A stretch of DNA of 64,000 nucleotides from Cantharellus purpuraceus (taxonomy: Eukaryota; Basidiomycota; Agaricomycetes; Cantharellales; Hydnaceae): assembly GCA_025174535.1 (NCBI GenBank), contig JALBUN010000003.1, positions 952,501-1,016,500 on the forward strand, in the 5' to 3' direction. The translations under genes and the position numbers were made by a program. Positions 10,910 to 22,256 of this stretch are shown here, in pieces. Under the pieces are notes generated by a model, which searched no databases, was not told the origin of the DNA, and saw only the letters and a list, made by a program, of their open reading frames with translations. The stretch's first letter is position 1. Every line of letters begins with the position of its first letter.

Positions 10910-11745
10910 TGTTTTGGAACCTGCAAAATTATGGTGTTAGGGAAAACTCTAAATCACCACAATTCCATGAATGAACAGCTGAGAAGAATATCAAATCCTA
11001 CTGCAGCACAACTCCAGAAACAATTTTTATGTTTGTACTTTGGTTACAATCCGTTGTACTGGTCAATGCAGACGATACACAGGAAGGTAATACATTTCTT
11101 AGCAGTAGGGAATGAATAAGACTTCCAGAGTCTAGAGTTCACGGATGCTTAGGGGTCCAGATATTCCAAAAAGAGGGGAATGCACTTAGAGGCTAGAGGA
11201 AGTAGGTGGATGAATCCAACCGTCCAACCAGTGACACTCTGAAGTGGGTAACAGCGATGTGTGAAGTAGTCTAGCAACTGCTTCACACAAGTTCAAGATC
11301 CTAATGCTCTGCAAAGGCAGTACACACTAGTAACTTAAACCAAGAGCACTAATGGCAGGACTATTGACAGACAATCTCACCCTGTAGATTTGTAGTCATG
11401 CGAGGTAGATACTACACTCACACCCAAAGCAGGAATATCACTACTTTGAGTGCAATCAAGTACAGTTACACAACTGTAAGTGACCCTTGAACTGGACAAT
11501 CAACAGTTACTGAGATATAGAGGATGACACTGTATGTCACTCTAGTCACACTGATGTGCAAATGATGGGGTAGAAAATGGTTATTTATTCAGAGGCAGAA
11601 TGGGCTCCTTTTATATTGTATTTACAGGAGCTGACTAATACTACTGGAAACTTCTACCTATTAATAGATGGAAACTACTGGAAGCTAGTGGAATATGTGA
11701 GAAGGGGTGGAAGTTTCCTAGCCAATGAGCTGCTTGGATTTGCTC

Positions 11746-11940
11746 TGACTCATGGCATGAGTCATGAATGGAGTCATAGTATGAGTAATCACAGGAGTCA
11801 TGGTATGAGTCATGGAAGGAGTCATGGTATGAGTCATGGAAGGAGTCATGGTATGAGTCATGGAAGGAGTCATGGTATGAGTCATGGAAGGAGTCATGGT
11901 ATGAGTCATGGAAGGAGTCATAGCATGAGTCACCATTACT
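11746..11940. repeat. 24-bp array with ATGAGTCAT sites in LTR-B1 U3
   Basis: Five tandem copies of GGAGTCATGGTATGAGTCAT plus GGAA lie next to diverged ones. Six exact ATGAGTCAT motifs occur here and one more at about 12098. ATGAGTCAT is the palindromic core recognised by Gcn4/AP-1 bZIP factors. Other LTR-B1 copies (13000-13140, 21280-21420, 33715-33850, 45865-45970) have fewer units. Long open frames through the array are repeat artefacts. Confidence 0.85.
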
Positions 11941-12148
11941 CAAATAACTCAGTCAATACTTCATTTCCCAGGCTGATCAGCACAGCTTAGGCACAGCTTC
12001 TATTGAACTCTCCACTGAAAATGGAGTCAGGAGATGCAGTGGTTGCAAAGATATTAAGCATTTACTGGCAGTGGTGGCCAGATTGAGTCGGAGATTGAAA
12101 TGAGTCATGTGATTGAAAGAGTCAGTTGTCCAGGTGACTCCAGCTGAC

Positions 12149-13625
12149 TGTTTTGGAACCCGCAAAATTATGGTGTTAGGGCAAACTCTAAATCACCACA
12201 ATTCCGTGAATGAACAGCTGAGAAGAATATCAAATCCTACTGCAGCACAACTCCAGAAACAATTTAACGTTTGTACTTTGGTTACAATCCGTTGTACTGG
12301 TCAATGCAGACGATACGCAGGAAGGTAATACGTTTCTTAGCAGTAGGGAATGAATAAGACTTCCAGAGTCTAGAGTTCACGGACGCTTAGGGGTCCAGAT
12401 ATTCCAAAAAGAGGGGAATGCACTTAGAGGCTAGAGGAAGTAGGTGGATGAATCCAACCGTCCAACCAGTGACACTCTGAAGCGGGTAACAGCGATGTGT
12501 GAAGTAGTCTAGCAACTGCTTCACACGAGTTCAAGCTTCTAATGCTCTGCAAAGGCAGTACACACTAGTAACTTAAACAAGAGCACTAATGGCAGGACTA
12601 TCGACAGACAATCTCACCCTGTAGATTTGTAGTCATGCGAGGTAGATACTACACTCACGCCCAAAGCAGGACAATCACTACTTCGAGTGCAATCGAATAC
12701 AGTTACACAACTGTAAGCGACCCTTGAACTGGACAATCAACAGTTACTGAGATATAGAGGATGACACTGTATGTCACTCTAGTCACACTGATGTGCAAAT
12801 GATGGGGTAGAAAATGGTTATTTATTCAGAGGCAGAATGGGCTCCTTTTATATTGTATTTACAGGAGCTGACTAATACTACTGGAAACTTCTACCTATTA
12901 ATAGATGGAAACTACTGGAAGCTAGTGGAATATGTGAGAAGGGGTGGAAGTTTCCTAGCCAATGAGCTGCTTGGATTTGCTCTGACTCATGGCATGAGTC
13001 ATGGATGGAGTCATAGTGTGACTCAGAGCAGGAGTCATAGTATGAGTAATCACAGGAGTCATGGTATGAGTAATCACAGGAGTCATGGTATGAGTCATGG
13101 AAGGAGTCATAGCATGAGTCATGGCAGGAGTCATTGCATGAGTCACCATTACTCAAATAACTCGGTCAATACTTCGTTTCCCAGGCTGATTAGCACAGCT
13201 ATGGGTAGGCATGGCTTCTATTGAACTCTCCACTGAAAATGGAGTCAGGAGGTGCAGTGGTTGCGAAGATATTGAGCATTTACTGGCAGTGGTGACCAGA
13301 TTGAGTCGGAGATTGAAATGAGTCATGTGATCGACAATGAGTCAGTTGTCCGGGTGACTCCGGCTGACTTTGAGGCTGCTGACATCTGCAAAGGTTTGTG
13401 GGTCCATGTGGGTCCCAAAACTTCGCCCAGCAGAACAATAAGTTTGTAGACTCATTTCTGCATGGAAAATTCCCAAAAAAATATGAAAAAATAGAGAATA
13501 TTTGAATGGCCCTGAATCAAGAGAAAGCAGCAGATATATGCTGATATTTTAAGGCCATCAAGCGAAATTGTACAGTTTTGGGACTTTAAACAAGATCTTT
13601 TTAAGGGAAAACCAGTTCCCATACA
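12149..13625 (-). mobile_element. Solo LTR-B1 inside another LTR-B1 (TSD CTGAC)
   Basis: A 1477-bp LTR from TGTTTTGG to CCCATACA, flanked by CTGAC at 12144-12148 and 13626-13630. The flanking sequence on both sides is the older LTR-B1, so order of insertion is clear. Confidence 0.92.
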
Positions 13626-13968
13626 CTGACTTTAAAGCTGCTGACATCTGCAAAGGTTTGTGGGTCCATGTGGGTCCAAAGCGTCACCCAGCAGACCAAC
13701 AAGGTTGTGGACTCATTTCTGCATGGAAAATTCCCAAAAAAATATGAAAAAAATAGAGAATATTTGAATGTCCCTGAATCAAGAGAAAGCAGCAGATATA
13801 TGCTGATATTTTGAGGCCATGAAGTGAAATTGTACAGTTTTGGGACTTTAAACAAGATCTTTTAAGGGATAACCAGTTCCCATACAAGTGTCATAAGGAC
13901 GGCCAGCACTTGGGGGTGCAGCTACTGTTAAAATCTGTGGCATTAGATCATGTTGTAATCTACATCAT

Positions 13969-15400
13969 TGTATGGGAACCACCTTTTCCCTATCAAATTC
14001 CATTTATGCAGCACCAATGTGCTATTCTTTGCTTTTTCATTCCTAAATATCAGCATATATTTGATGCTTGTACTTGGAATGGACTTATTCAAATATTCTC
14101 TAATTTTTCATATTTTTTCAGGAATATTCCATGCAGAACTTGGCCCAGAATCATTTATTTCTGCTGTGCTACAGTTGTGGACCCATAGGCACCCACAAAC
14201 CTTCACACAGCTGGCTATCCACCTTTGGACCAGGCATTCGGCCTGAATTCAAGCTCAGATGTCTCTGATCAATAAATATTCTCTAACTTCACAACCACAG
14301 CCCCTCAGGGCACTATTTTCCATGCAGATCATCACATGAGATGTGGCTATCCATGGCTGTCCAAACCAGTGCAGAAAACAGGGTGGATACCCTTCTTTTT
14401 GCCTGATCAGTGCCTAGTTCAGGGATCAAATCAGGTGATGAGTGATCAAATCAGGTGATTGCCTTGGAATATTCTACCCCTTCCATAACATTCTAGCTGT
14501 TTCCTTCTATTATTAGATAGAACTTTCCAGAACCATTATTCAGCTCCTGATCAGTGTTATTTCAGTGATCAGAACCTGTGATTGGCTTGGAATATTCTAC
14601 CCCTTTCTTCCACCTTCCATAACCTTCCAGTAATTTCCATCTATTAATAGATAGAATATTCCAGAACCATTAGTCAGCTCCTGTAAATACAATATATAAG
14701 GAGGTCATTCTGCCTCTGAAATAGCAACCAATTTAACCACTTCTACCCATCTTCTGCACACCAGTGTGACTAGAGTGACATACAGTGTCATCCTCTATCT
14801 CAGTAACTGTTGATTACCAGTTCAAGGATCTTTTACAGTTGTGTAACTGTACTTGATTGCACTCAAAGTAGTGATTGTCCTGCTTTGGGCGTGAGTGTAG
14901 TATCTACCTCGCATGACTACAAATCTACAGGGTGAGATTGTCTGTCAATAGTCCTGCCATTAGTGCTCTTGGTTTAAGTTACTAGTGTGTACTGCCTTTG
15001 CAGAGCATTAGGATCTTGAACTCATGTGAAGCAGTTGCTAGACTCTTCACACATCGCTGTTACCCGCTTCAGAGTGTCACTGGTTGGACAGTTGGATTCA
15101 TCCACCTACTTCCTCTAGCCTCTAAGTGCATTCCCCTCATTTTGGAATATCTGGACCCCTAAGCATCCGTGAACTCTAGACTCTGGAAGTCTTATTCATT
15201 TCTTGCTGCTAAGAAACATATTACTTTTCTGCATATAGTCTGCATTGACCAATACAAAGGATTGTAACCAAAGTACAAACATTAAATTGTTTCTGGAGTT
15301 GTGCTGCAGCAGGGTTTGATATTCTTCTCAGCTGTTCATTCACAGAATTGTGGTGATTTAGAGTTTGCCCTAACACCATAATTTTGCGGGTTCCAAAACA
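13969..15400 (+). mobile_element. Solo LTR-B2
   Basis: A 1432-bp LTR in sense orientation, TGTATGGGAACCACC to GGTTCCAAAACA, closely similar to the LTRs of element D. It contains TATATAAGGAGG near 14693. Flanks are ATCAT and GTCAA, so there is no direct duplication; the right flank is 18S rRNA sequence. The 82 bp before it (13887-13968) match nothing else I can see. Confidence 0.85.
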
Positions 15401-16161
15401 GTCAAAGCCGTGACTTCTGGGAAGCGGTGTATTTATTAGATAAAAAACCAATTCGTCTCGCCACTCCTTTGGTGATTCATAACAACTTCTTGAATCGCAT
15501 GGCCTTGTGCCGGCAATGCTTCATTCAAATATCTGCCCTATCAAGTTTCGATGGTAGGATAGAGGCCTACCATGCTTTCAATGGGTAACAGGGAATAAGG
15601 GTTTGATTGCAGAGAGGGAGCCTGAGAAATGGCTACCTCATCCAAGGAAGGCAGCAGGCATGCAAATTACCCAATCCTAACATGGGGAGGTAGTGACAAT
15701 AAATAACAATATGGGGCTCATTTGGGTCCCATAATTGGAATGAGTACAATTTAAATCCCTTAATGAGGAATGATTGGAGGGCAAGTCTGGTGCCAGCAGC
15801 TGTGGTAATTCCAGCTCCAATAGCATATATTAAAGTTGTTGCCATTAAAAAGCTCATAGTTGAACTTCCATGGGCTCATGCAGTCTGCCTCATGGCAAGT
15901 ACTGCATGGGACCATGCTCCTCAGTGGTGAACCTTGATGTCGTTGGTTTGGCATCTCGGTGAACCACCTCTGTTACCTTGAGAAAATTAGAGTGTTCAAA
16001 GCAGGCAAATGCCCGAATACATTAGCATGGAAATAATGAAATAGGATGTGCAGTTCTATTTTGTTGGTTTCTAGAGTCGCCATAATGATTAATAGGGATA
16101 GTTGGGGGCATTAGTATTCAGTTGCTAGAGGTGAAATTCTTGGATTTACTGAAGACTAACT

Positions 16162-16203
<42 letters not shown>

Positions 16204-16249
16204 TGAAGGTTAGGGGATTGAAAATGATCAGATACTCTCGGCGGAACCA
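15401..16249 (+). rRNA. 18S rRNA gene fragment (pseudogene)
   Basis: Clear small-subunit rRNA landmarks in order: GTGTATTTATTAGATAAAAA, CTATCAAGTTTCGATGGTAG, GGTAGTGACAATAAATAACA, GCTCCAATAGCATATATTAA, and the GGGGATTGAAAATGATCAGA region at the end. The fragment starts inside the gene, next to an LTR-B2, and ends abruptly after GATCAGATAC. Conserved CpGs have become TpG or CpA: the usual GCCGCGGTAA reads GCTGTGGTAA, and GCTCGTAG reads GCTCATAG. It is not a working rRNA gene. Confidence 0.9.
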
Positions 16250-16502
16250 GTCACCAGACTCTGATGAAACATAGGCCTCAATGTGGTATGAGAGTGCTAA
16301 CACCCCTAAAAAGGTGGCAAACTACATTAGGGTGATCTGAAAAAACCACTTTGGAATTGCAAGATCACCCCCAACATGTGCACCATGCCTCTTACAAGGC
16401 CATCACACAAATAAAGTTCAAGGATGTAAGGTAAGATCTGTTAGAAAGCATGATCTCAACAATGTTCTAGTCAGGAGGTAAACTCTGTAGCATAGACATG
16501 AT
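16250..16502. other. Unassigned sequence after the 18S fragment
   Basis: The sequence leaves the 18S pattern at about 16249. It contains GGAATTGCAAGATCACC and several possible stems, faintly like the conserved core of fungal group I introns, but I cannot fold it with confidence. It ends at a truncated LTR-B. Confidence 0.3.
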
Positions 16503-16545
16503 TGTTTTGGAACCCGCAAAATTATGGTGTTAGGGAAAACTCTAA
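16503..16545 (-). mobile_element. LTR-B fragment, first 43 bp
   Basis: TGTTTTGGAACCCGC to AACTCTAA is the outer end of an LTR-B, cut by MITE 2. The rest of the same LTR probably lies at 25266-26426, on the far side of element B. Confidence 0.8.
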
Positions 16546-17110
16546 GACGCTTGTTCAGAAATACAACAAATACGTATATACAACCTATTTTCCTCAAATT
16601 TTATACAATACACTTCAATTCAAACTTATTTTCATATTTCAACATGATTCTCAAATTTTACACAATATACTAGATTAAAACATATTGTGATATTTTGGCA
16701 TAATTCTCAAAAATAATTGTTTTTTCCCCATTTAGTGGTGGCAACTCTCTTGAAGGAACATCCAAATATCATTGATTCTTTCTTATACAATACTTGTAAC
16801 ATAATTTGAACTATCTTTAATCCCCACCTGGTATTTGTATATCTAAATACCCTATATAATACCAATTATATTAATACAGACATTCCTATTATATCCATGT
16901 AAATAATTATGTTCATCTCAACCAAATATCTTATCTTTTAAAGTTTATTAAAATATAGAATATATGTTTATATTTATGAAAATTTCACACATCCGAAATC
17001 TTTTAAGATATCCAAATTGTAACTCCCTGGCTTTATGTATCATTGAAATCCTGATGTATATCTCCTATACATCAGAATATTGTATACTGACATGATTCCG
17101 AACAAGCGTC
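16546..17110 (+). mobile_element. MITE copy 2, flanks do not match
   Basis: 565 bp, nearly identical to copies 1 and 3, ends GACGCTTGTTC/GAACAAGCGTC. The left flank is TAA in an LTR-B, the right flank TAT in a gag reading frame. The mismatch points to recombination between two MITEs rather than a simple insertion. Confidence 0.85.
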
Positions 17111-18229
17111 TATTGGGACACTCTAGGTGAAAGTGGTGGCTTTCTGCGAGCGTTGTTCAACACTCAGGCGCAGCAGCTCCAGCAGCTGCAACTCCAGAAC
17201 CAGCACCTCCAAAGCCAGTTCACCAATGTCCAGAACAACCTAGCAGATGCTGCCACTGCTGCCGCCATCGCTGCAGCACAGACCATCTCTCAGACCACCT
17301 CATTTCCCACACCTTCTCCTACATCGTCATCCATTCGCCCAATAAGGGCAGCTGAACCAGCCAAATTCAATGGAGATCATGCAGAGACAGAAGGTTTCAT
17401 TCGCTCTATCAGGCTTGCCATTGCAGTCCAGCCTACATCTTTCCCAGATGAGCAGACCAAGATCCTCTATGCCCTCTCTTTTATGACAGGAGGTTCTGCT
17501 GAAGTATGGGCACACAATGAGACACAGGCAGTCATTGACAGGACCTCACCGCTCTCCACCTTGGAGGAATTCATTAAGCAGGTGGAGAACGCTTTTGGGG
17601 ACCCTGACCGCTCTCGAACAGCACGAACAAAGCTACACGATCTTAGGATGACACCTGGCATGTCAGCAGATGAATACACGGCACAGTTTGAGACACTAGC
17701 AGGAAGGACTGGGTTTAATGATGCAGCACTGGAAGATGCCTATGCCCGAGGGCTCCCTGCAATGATTCTTGACAAGATCCATGCACAGTCATCCCTCCCA
17801 TCCAATCTCAAGGCATGGAAGGAAGCGGCCTGTCAAATTGACCGCAACCACCGTCGTCTTCTAGAAGTGAGACGTGCTCAGACTTCCCTCACTCCTGCCC
17901 GCTCTACCCCATCCCACCCTCACAGCACTCCGGTCATCTCTGTACCAACTACCTTGGCAACCTCTAATGGTGCTGCACCTATGGATATTGACTCCAACCG
18001 CCATCGCATTGAGACTCGGATGTGCTATAACTGTGGAAAGCGTGGCCATATATCCCCAGCATGCCCTGAACCACGCAAGGAACGTATCCGAGCTGATCTC
18101 ACACAAACAGCAATTGCAGGCATGATATCAGAGTCAGTAGCAGCTGCACTGAAGGCCAAGGAAGAAGCGCAGAAGGCAGTAATTCCAAAGCAAGAGGAGA
18201 AGCAGGATTTTCAGGCCAGTCAGCAGTGA
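17111..18229 (+). pseudogene. gag of element B, N-terminally truncated
   Basis: The open frame begins at the MITE border (YWDTLGESGGFLRALFNTQ) with no start codon, so the N-terminus is lost. A glutamine/leucine-rich coiled coil (AQQLQQLQLQNQHLQSQF) is followed by the capsid domain, about 17360-17800 (AKFNGDHAETEGFIRSI ... AEVWAHNE ... GMSADEYTAQFETLAG). A zinc knuckle CYNCGKRGHISPAC lies at about 18021-18065. The frame ends TGA at 18227, overlapping the pol frame, which is -1 relative to gag. Confidence 0.88.
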
Positions 18230-18234
18230 AGAGC

Positions 18235-19080
18235 ATGCCCTGCCTGACAAACCGGTTTTCAGTTCTTGAATCATGTACTGTAGGGCTCACAAGCGATATG
18301 TTACACGCACACTCCCTTGTCCATCAGACTGAAACCAAAACAGCCATGCCTGAAAATCCTTCTCAACTTCCAGCTAAACATGATGACCCTCCTCGTCTCT
18401 ACCTTCGATCTGCAGACATCCATCAATGTACAAGAATTCCCATGAAAATCCACTTGGTAGACACTGGATACCCTCTAGCCGTGGATGCACTCCTCGACAG
18501 TGGTGCTACAGGAATGTTCATTGATGCAGAATATGTCAAAGCAGAGAAACTTCGAACACGCCCTCTACCACGTGCCATACCTGTTTATAACATTGATGGG
18601 ACCCCAAATGAAGCAGGTTCAATCAAGGAAGAAGTCAATCTCATCTGCACATATGGGACCCATACCAAATGTGCCACATTTTCAGTCACAAGCCTGGGAA
18701 CCTTTGGCATAATTGTTGGGCACACCTGGCTTGTGAAGCACAACCCAGAGGTAGACTGGCGTACAGGAAAGGTACAGATGACTCGCTGCCCTGATTCATG
18801 TGGAGAAGTACCAGAACACAAAGAGCATTCGCTTGGTACAACTCCTTCAAATGGCAAGAACTCACACAGGCAAGCCCAATACGAGGGAGACCAAACATTT
18901 GTTATCTTTGTAGAAGAAGACTTGGAGAATATCAATGCTGGTTCAACAGTTTCTCAACAGCTTGCACAGAAGGCTGCAGAATCTACTCCAGTCAAAACCT
19001 TTGAGGAGATTGTCCCAAAGGTGTACTGGGGATTTAAGGATGTTTTTGCAAAGGAGTCCTTTGACCAACTTCCACCTTGA
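18235..19080 (+). pseudogene. Protease and linker of element B pol
   Basis: The pol frame is already open where gag ends; 18235 is its first ATG, but a frameshift from gag is the more likely mode. The aspartic protease has an intact catalytic box, LLDSGATGMFID (about 18490-18525), and a GIIVGHTWLVKHNPEVDW block. The frame ends TGA at 19078, where the sequence QLPP-stop-KLWDH suggests CGA to TGA. The duplication starting near 18977 then shifts the frame. Confidence 0.85.
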
Positions 19081-19284
19081 AAACTGTGGGACCACGCTAT
19101 TGAACTCACTCCAGGAGTGCAACCCTTCTGCAGAATCTACTCCAGTCAAAACCTTTGAGGAGATTGTCCCAAAGGCGTACTGGGGATTTAAGGATGTTTT
19201 TGCAAAGGAGTCCTTTGACCAACTTCCACCTTGAAAACTGTGGGACCACACTATTGAACTCACTCCAGGAGTGCAACCCTTCAG
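18977..19284 (+). repeat. 154-bp tandem duplication in pol of element B
   Basis: The segment beginning GCAGAATCTACTCCAGTC and ending GAGTGCAACCCTTC occurs twice, offset by 154 bp (for example ATCTACTCC at 18981 and 19135). 154 is not a multiple of three, so it shifts the reading frame just before RT. Confidence 0.9.
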
Positions 19285-20797
19285 CACAAAGGTCTATCCA
19301 ATGTCCCCAAATGAGCAGAAGGAGTTGGACGCATTCCTTGAGGAGAACCTACGGAATCATCGTATACGTCCTTCCAAGTCACCCATGGCATCCCCTGTCT
19401 TTTTTGTGAAGAAGAAGGACGGTAATCTTCGTTTTGTGCAAGACTACTGCAAGCTGAATGATATCACAATCAAGAACGCCTACCCACTACCCCTGGTACC
19501 AGACATCATGAATAAAATTGCCACAGCCAATGCCAAGTACTTTACCAAGCTTGACATCCGATGGGGATATAACAATGTGCGTATTAAAGAGGGCGATGAG
19601 TGGAAGGCAGCCTTTCGAACCAATCGTGGTCTATTTGAACCCCTGGTCATGTTCTTTGGTCTCACAAACAGCCCAGCAACCTTTCAGACGATGATGAATG
19701 GCATTTTCAAGGAGCTCATTGATGATGGCACTATGGTAGTGTTCATGGACGACATCCTCATTTTCACTGAATCCCTAGAACAACACCACACGATCGTGCA
19801 ATCTGTCCTTGAAATTCTTCAGGCCAACCACCTGTACCTCAAACCAGAGAAATGCCTTTTCTCACAACAGAAGGTAGATTATCTTGGATTGATTCTCTCA
19901 CAGGGACAGGTAGCTATGGACCCAGTTAAGGTGGCCGGAGTCAGGGACTGGCCCACACCGCACAATGTGACAGAAGTCAAATCCTTCCTGGGTTTCATCA
20001 ATTTCTATTGTCACTTCATTGAGGACTTCTCACATATCGCAAAGCCTCTGAATCGGTTAACAAAGGCAGATACACAGTGGTCCTGGATACCTGATGGCCC
20101 AGAACAAGAAGCCTTTGATAAACTCAAGCAGCTTGTCACATCAACTCCAATCCTTGTCCTCCCAGATCAAACCAAGCATTTTCTACTAGAGACAGATGCT
20201 TCAGCATATGCAACAGGTACTGTTCTATCTCAACTCTGTGACGATGAGAAATGGAGGCCGGTAGGTTTTGTATCCAAGAGCCTTTCAGATGCAGAGCGCA
20301 ACTATGCCATCCATGATAAGGAATTGCTCTCAGTCATCCGTGGACTAGAAGAATGGCGCCACATCTTGGAAGGGACCAAATACAAGATTGAAATCCTTAA
20401 CGACCATCAAAACCTCACATATTTCCATACAGCTCAGAATCTCAATCATCGACAAGCTCACTGGTCACTATACCTTTCTCGTTTTGACTTTGAACTGATC
20501 CACCATCCTGGACGACATTCAGCCAAACCTGATGCCCTCTCACGACGTGTAGATCATAAGCGGGGGGAGGAAGATAACCAGAACCAGGTTCTTCTTGGCC
20601 CTGAGCTGTTCCACATCGATGCGACATCCACCTATCCAGGGCCAGAAGCTCAAATGATCACAGGAGAAGGAGACATATTCCTGGAACGTGTGCGGAACTG
20701 CACCAACAGAGATGAAAAGGTTGTAAAGGCTCTTAAGGAACTTGGTCCCTCTCGGAATTTACGAGGACAGGAATGGACCGAGGAGAATGGACTCGTC
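19271..20797 (+). pseudogene. RT and RNase H of element B, cut by a solo LTR
   Basis: The frame is open throughout. RT shows FFVKKKDGNLRFVQDY, YFTKLDIRWGYNNV and the catalytic box FMDD (19743-19754). RNase H has LLETDASAYATGTVLSQ (20189-20239) and a downstream DKELLSVIRGLEEWR block. The frame continues to EENGLV at 20797, where the LTR-B1 begins; codons beyond belong to the LTR. Catalytic residues of both domains appear intact. Confidence 0.9.
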
Positions 20798-22251
20798 TGT
20801 ATGGGAACTGGTTTTCCCTTAAAAAGATCTTGTTTAAAGTCCCGAAACTGTACAATTTCGCTTGATGGCCTTAAAATATCAGCATATATCTGCTGCTTTC
20901 TCTTGATTCAGGGCCATTCAAATATTCTCTATTTTTTCATATTTTTTTGGGAATTTTCCATGCAGAAATGAGTCTACAAACTTATTGTTCTGCTGGGTGA
21001 AGTTTTGGGACCCACATGGACCCACAAACCTTTGCAGATGTCAGCAGCCTCAAAGTCAGCCGGAGTCACCCGGACAACTGACTCATTGTCGATCACATGA
21101 CTCATTTCAATCTCCGACTCAATCTGGTCACCACTGCCAGTAAATGCTCAATATCTTTGCAACCACTGCACCTCCTGACTCCATTTTCAGTGGAGAGTTC
21201 AATAGAAGCCATGCCTACCCATAGCTGTGCTAACCAGCCTGGGAAACGAAGTATTGACCGAGTTATTTGAGTAATGGTGACTCATGCAATGACTCCTGCC
21301 ATGACTCATGCTATGACTCCTTCCATGACTCATACCATGACTCCTGTGATTACTCATACTATGACTCCTGCTCTGAGTCACACTATGACTCCATCCATGA
21401 CTCATGCCATGAGTCAGAGCAAATCCAAGCAGCTCATTGGCTAGGAAACTTCCACCCCCTTCTCACATATTCCACTAGCTTCCAGTAGTTTCCATCTATT
21501 AATAGGTAGAAGTTTCCAGTAGTATTAGTCAGCTCCTGTAAATACAATATAAAAGGAGCCCATTCTGCCTCTGAATAAACAACCATTTTCTACCCCATCA
21601 TTTGCACATCAGTGTGACTAGAGTGACATACAGTGTCATCCTCTATATCTCAGTAACTGTTGATTGTCCAGTTCAAGGGTCGCTTACAGTTGTGTAACTG
21701 TATTCGATTGCACTCGAAGTAGTGATTGTCCTGCTTTGGGCGTGAGTGTAGTATCTACCTCGCATGACTACGAATCTACAGGGTGAGATTGTCTGTCGAT
21801 AGTCCTGCCATTAGTGCTCTTGTTTAAGTTACTAGTGTGTACTGCCTTTGCAGAGCATTAGAAGCTTGAACTCGTGTGAAGCAGTTGCTAGACTACTTCA
21901 CACATCGCTGTTACCCACTTCAGAGTGTCACTGGTTGGACGGTCGGATTCATCCACCTACTTCCTCTAGCCTCTAAGTGCATTCCCCTCTTTTTGGAATA
22001 TCTGGACCCCTAAGCGTCCGTGAACTCTAGACTCTGGAAGTCTTATTCATTCCCTACTGCTAAGAAATGTATTACCTTCCTGTGTATCGTCTGCATTGAC
22101 CAGTACAACGGATTGTAACCAAAGTACAAACGTTAAATTGTTTCTGGAGTTGTGCTGCAGTAGGATTTGATATTCTTCTCAGCTGTTCATTCATGGAATT
22201 GTGGTGATTTAGAGTTTGCCCTAACACCATAATTTTGCGGGTTCCAAAACA
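20798..22251 (+). mobile_element. Solo LTR-B1 in pol of element B (TSD TCGTC)
   Basis: A 1454-bp LTR in sense orientation, TGTATGGGAACTGG to GGTTCCAAAACA, with TCGTC at 20793-20797 and 22252-22256. U3 contains ATGACTCAT sites at 21280-21420. TATA is AATATAAAAGGAGCC at about 21547. The integrase frame resumes directly after the duplication. Confidence 0.95.
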
Positions 22252-22256
22252 TCGTC

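Larger units (their letters stand above)
10910..13886 (-). mobile_element. LTR-B1 copy, split by a second LTR-B1
   Basis: Reads TGTTTTGGAACC at the left and GTTCCCATACA at the right on the + strand; by comparison with element D its sense strand is -. The pieces are 10910-12148 and 13631-13886, about 1.5 kb together, with CTGAC duplicated around the inserted copy. No internal coding region accompanies it, so it is a solo LTR. Its own flanks (GTGGT and AGTGT) do not match. In sense orientation AATATAAAAGGAGCC is a good TATA box. Confidence 0.85.

Noticed and set aside
11746..11940. CRISPR-like regular repeats
   Set aside because: The units are contiguous with no unique spacers and lie in an LTR of a eukaryote.
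11577..11990. Open frames rich in SHGMSHGRSHGM on + and HDSFHDSYHDS on -
   Set aside because: They run through the 24-bp tandem array in both strands and recur in every LTR-B1. The repeat period is a multiple of three, which keeps frames open without coding.
20798..20971. C-terminal extension of the element B RT frame (CMGTGFPLKRS...)
   Set aside because: These codons belong to the inserted solo LTR-B1, proven by the TCGTC duplication.
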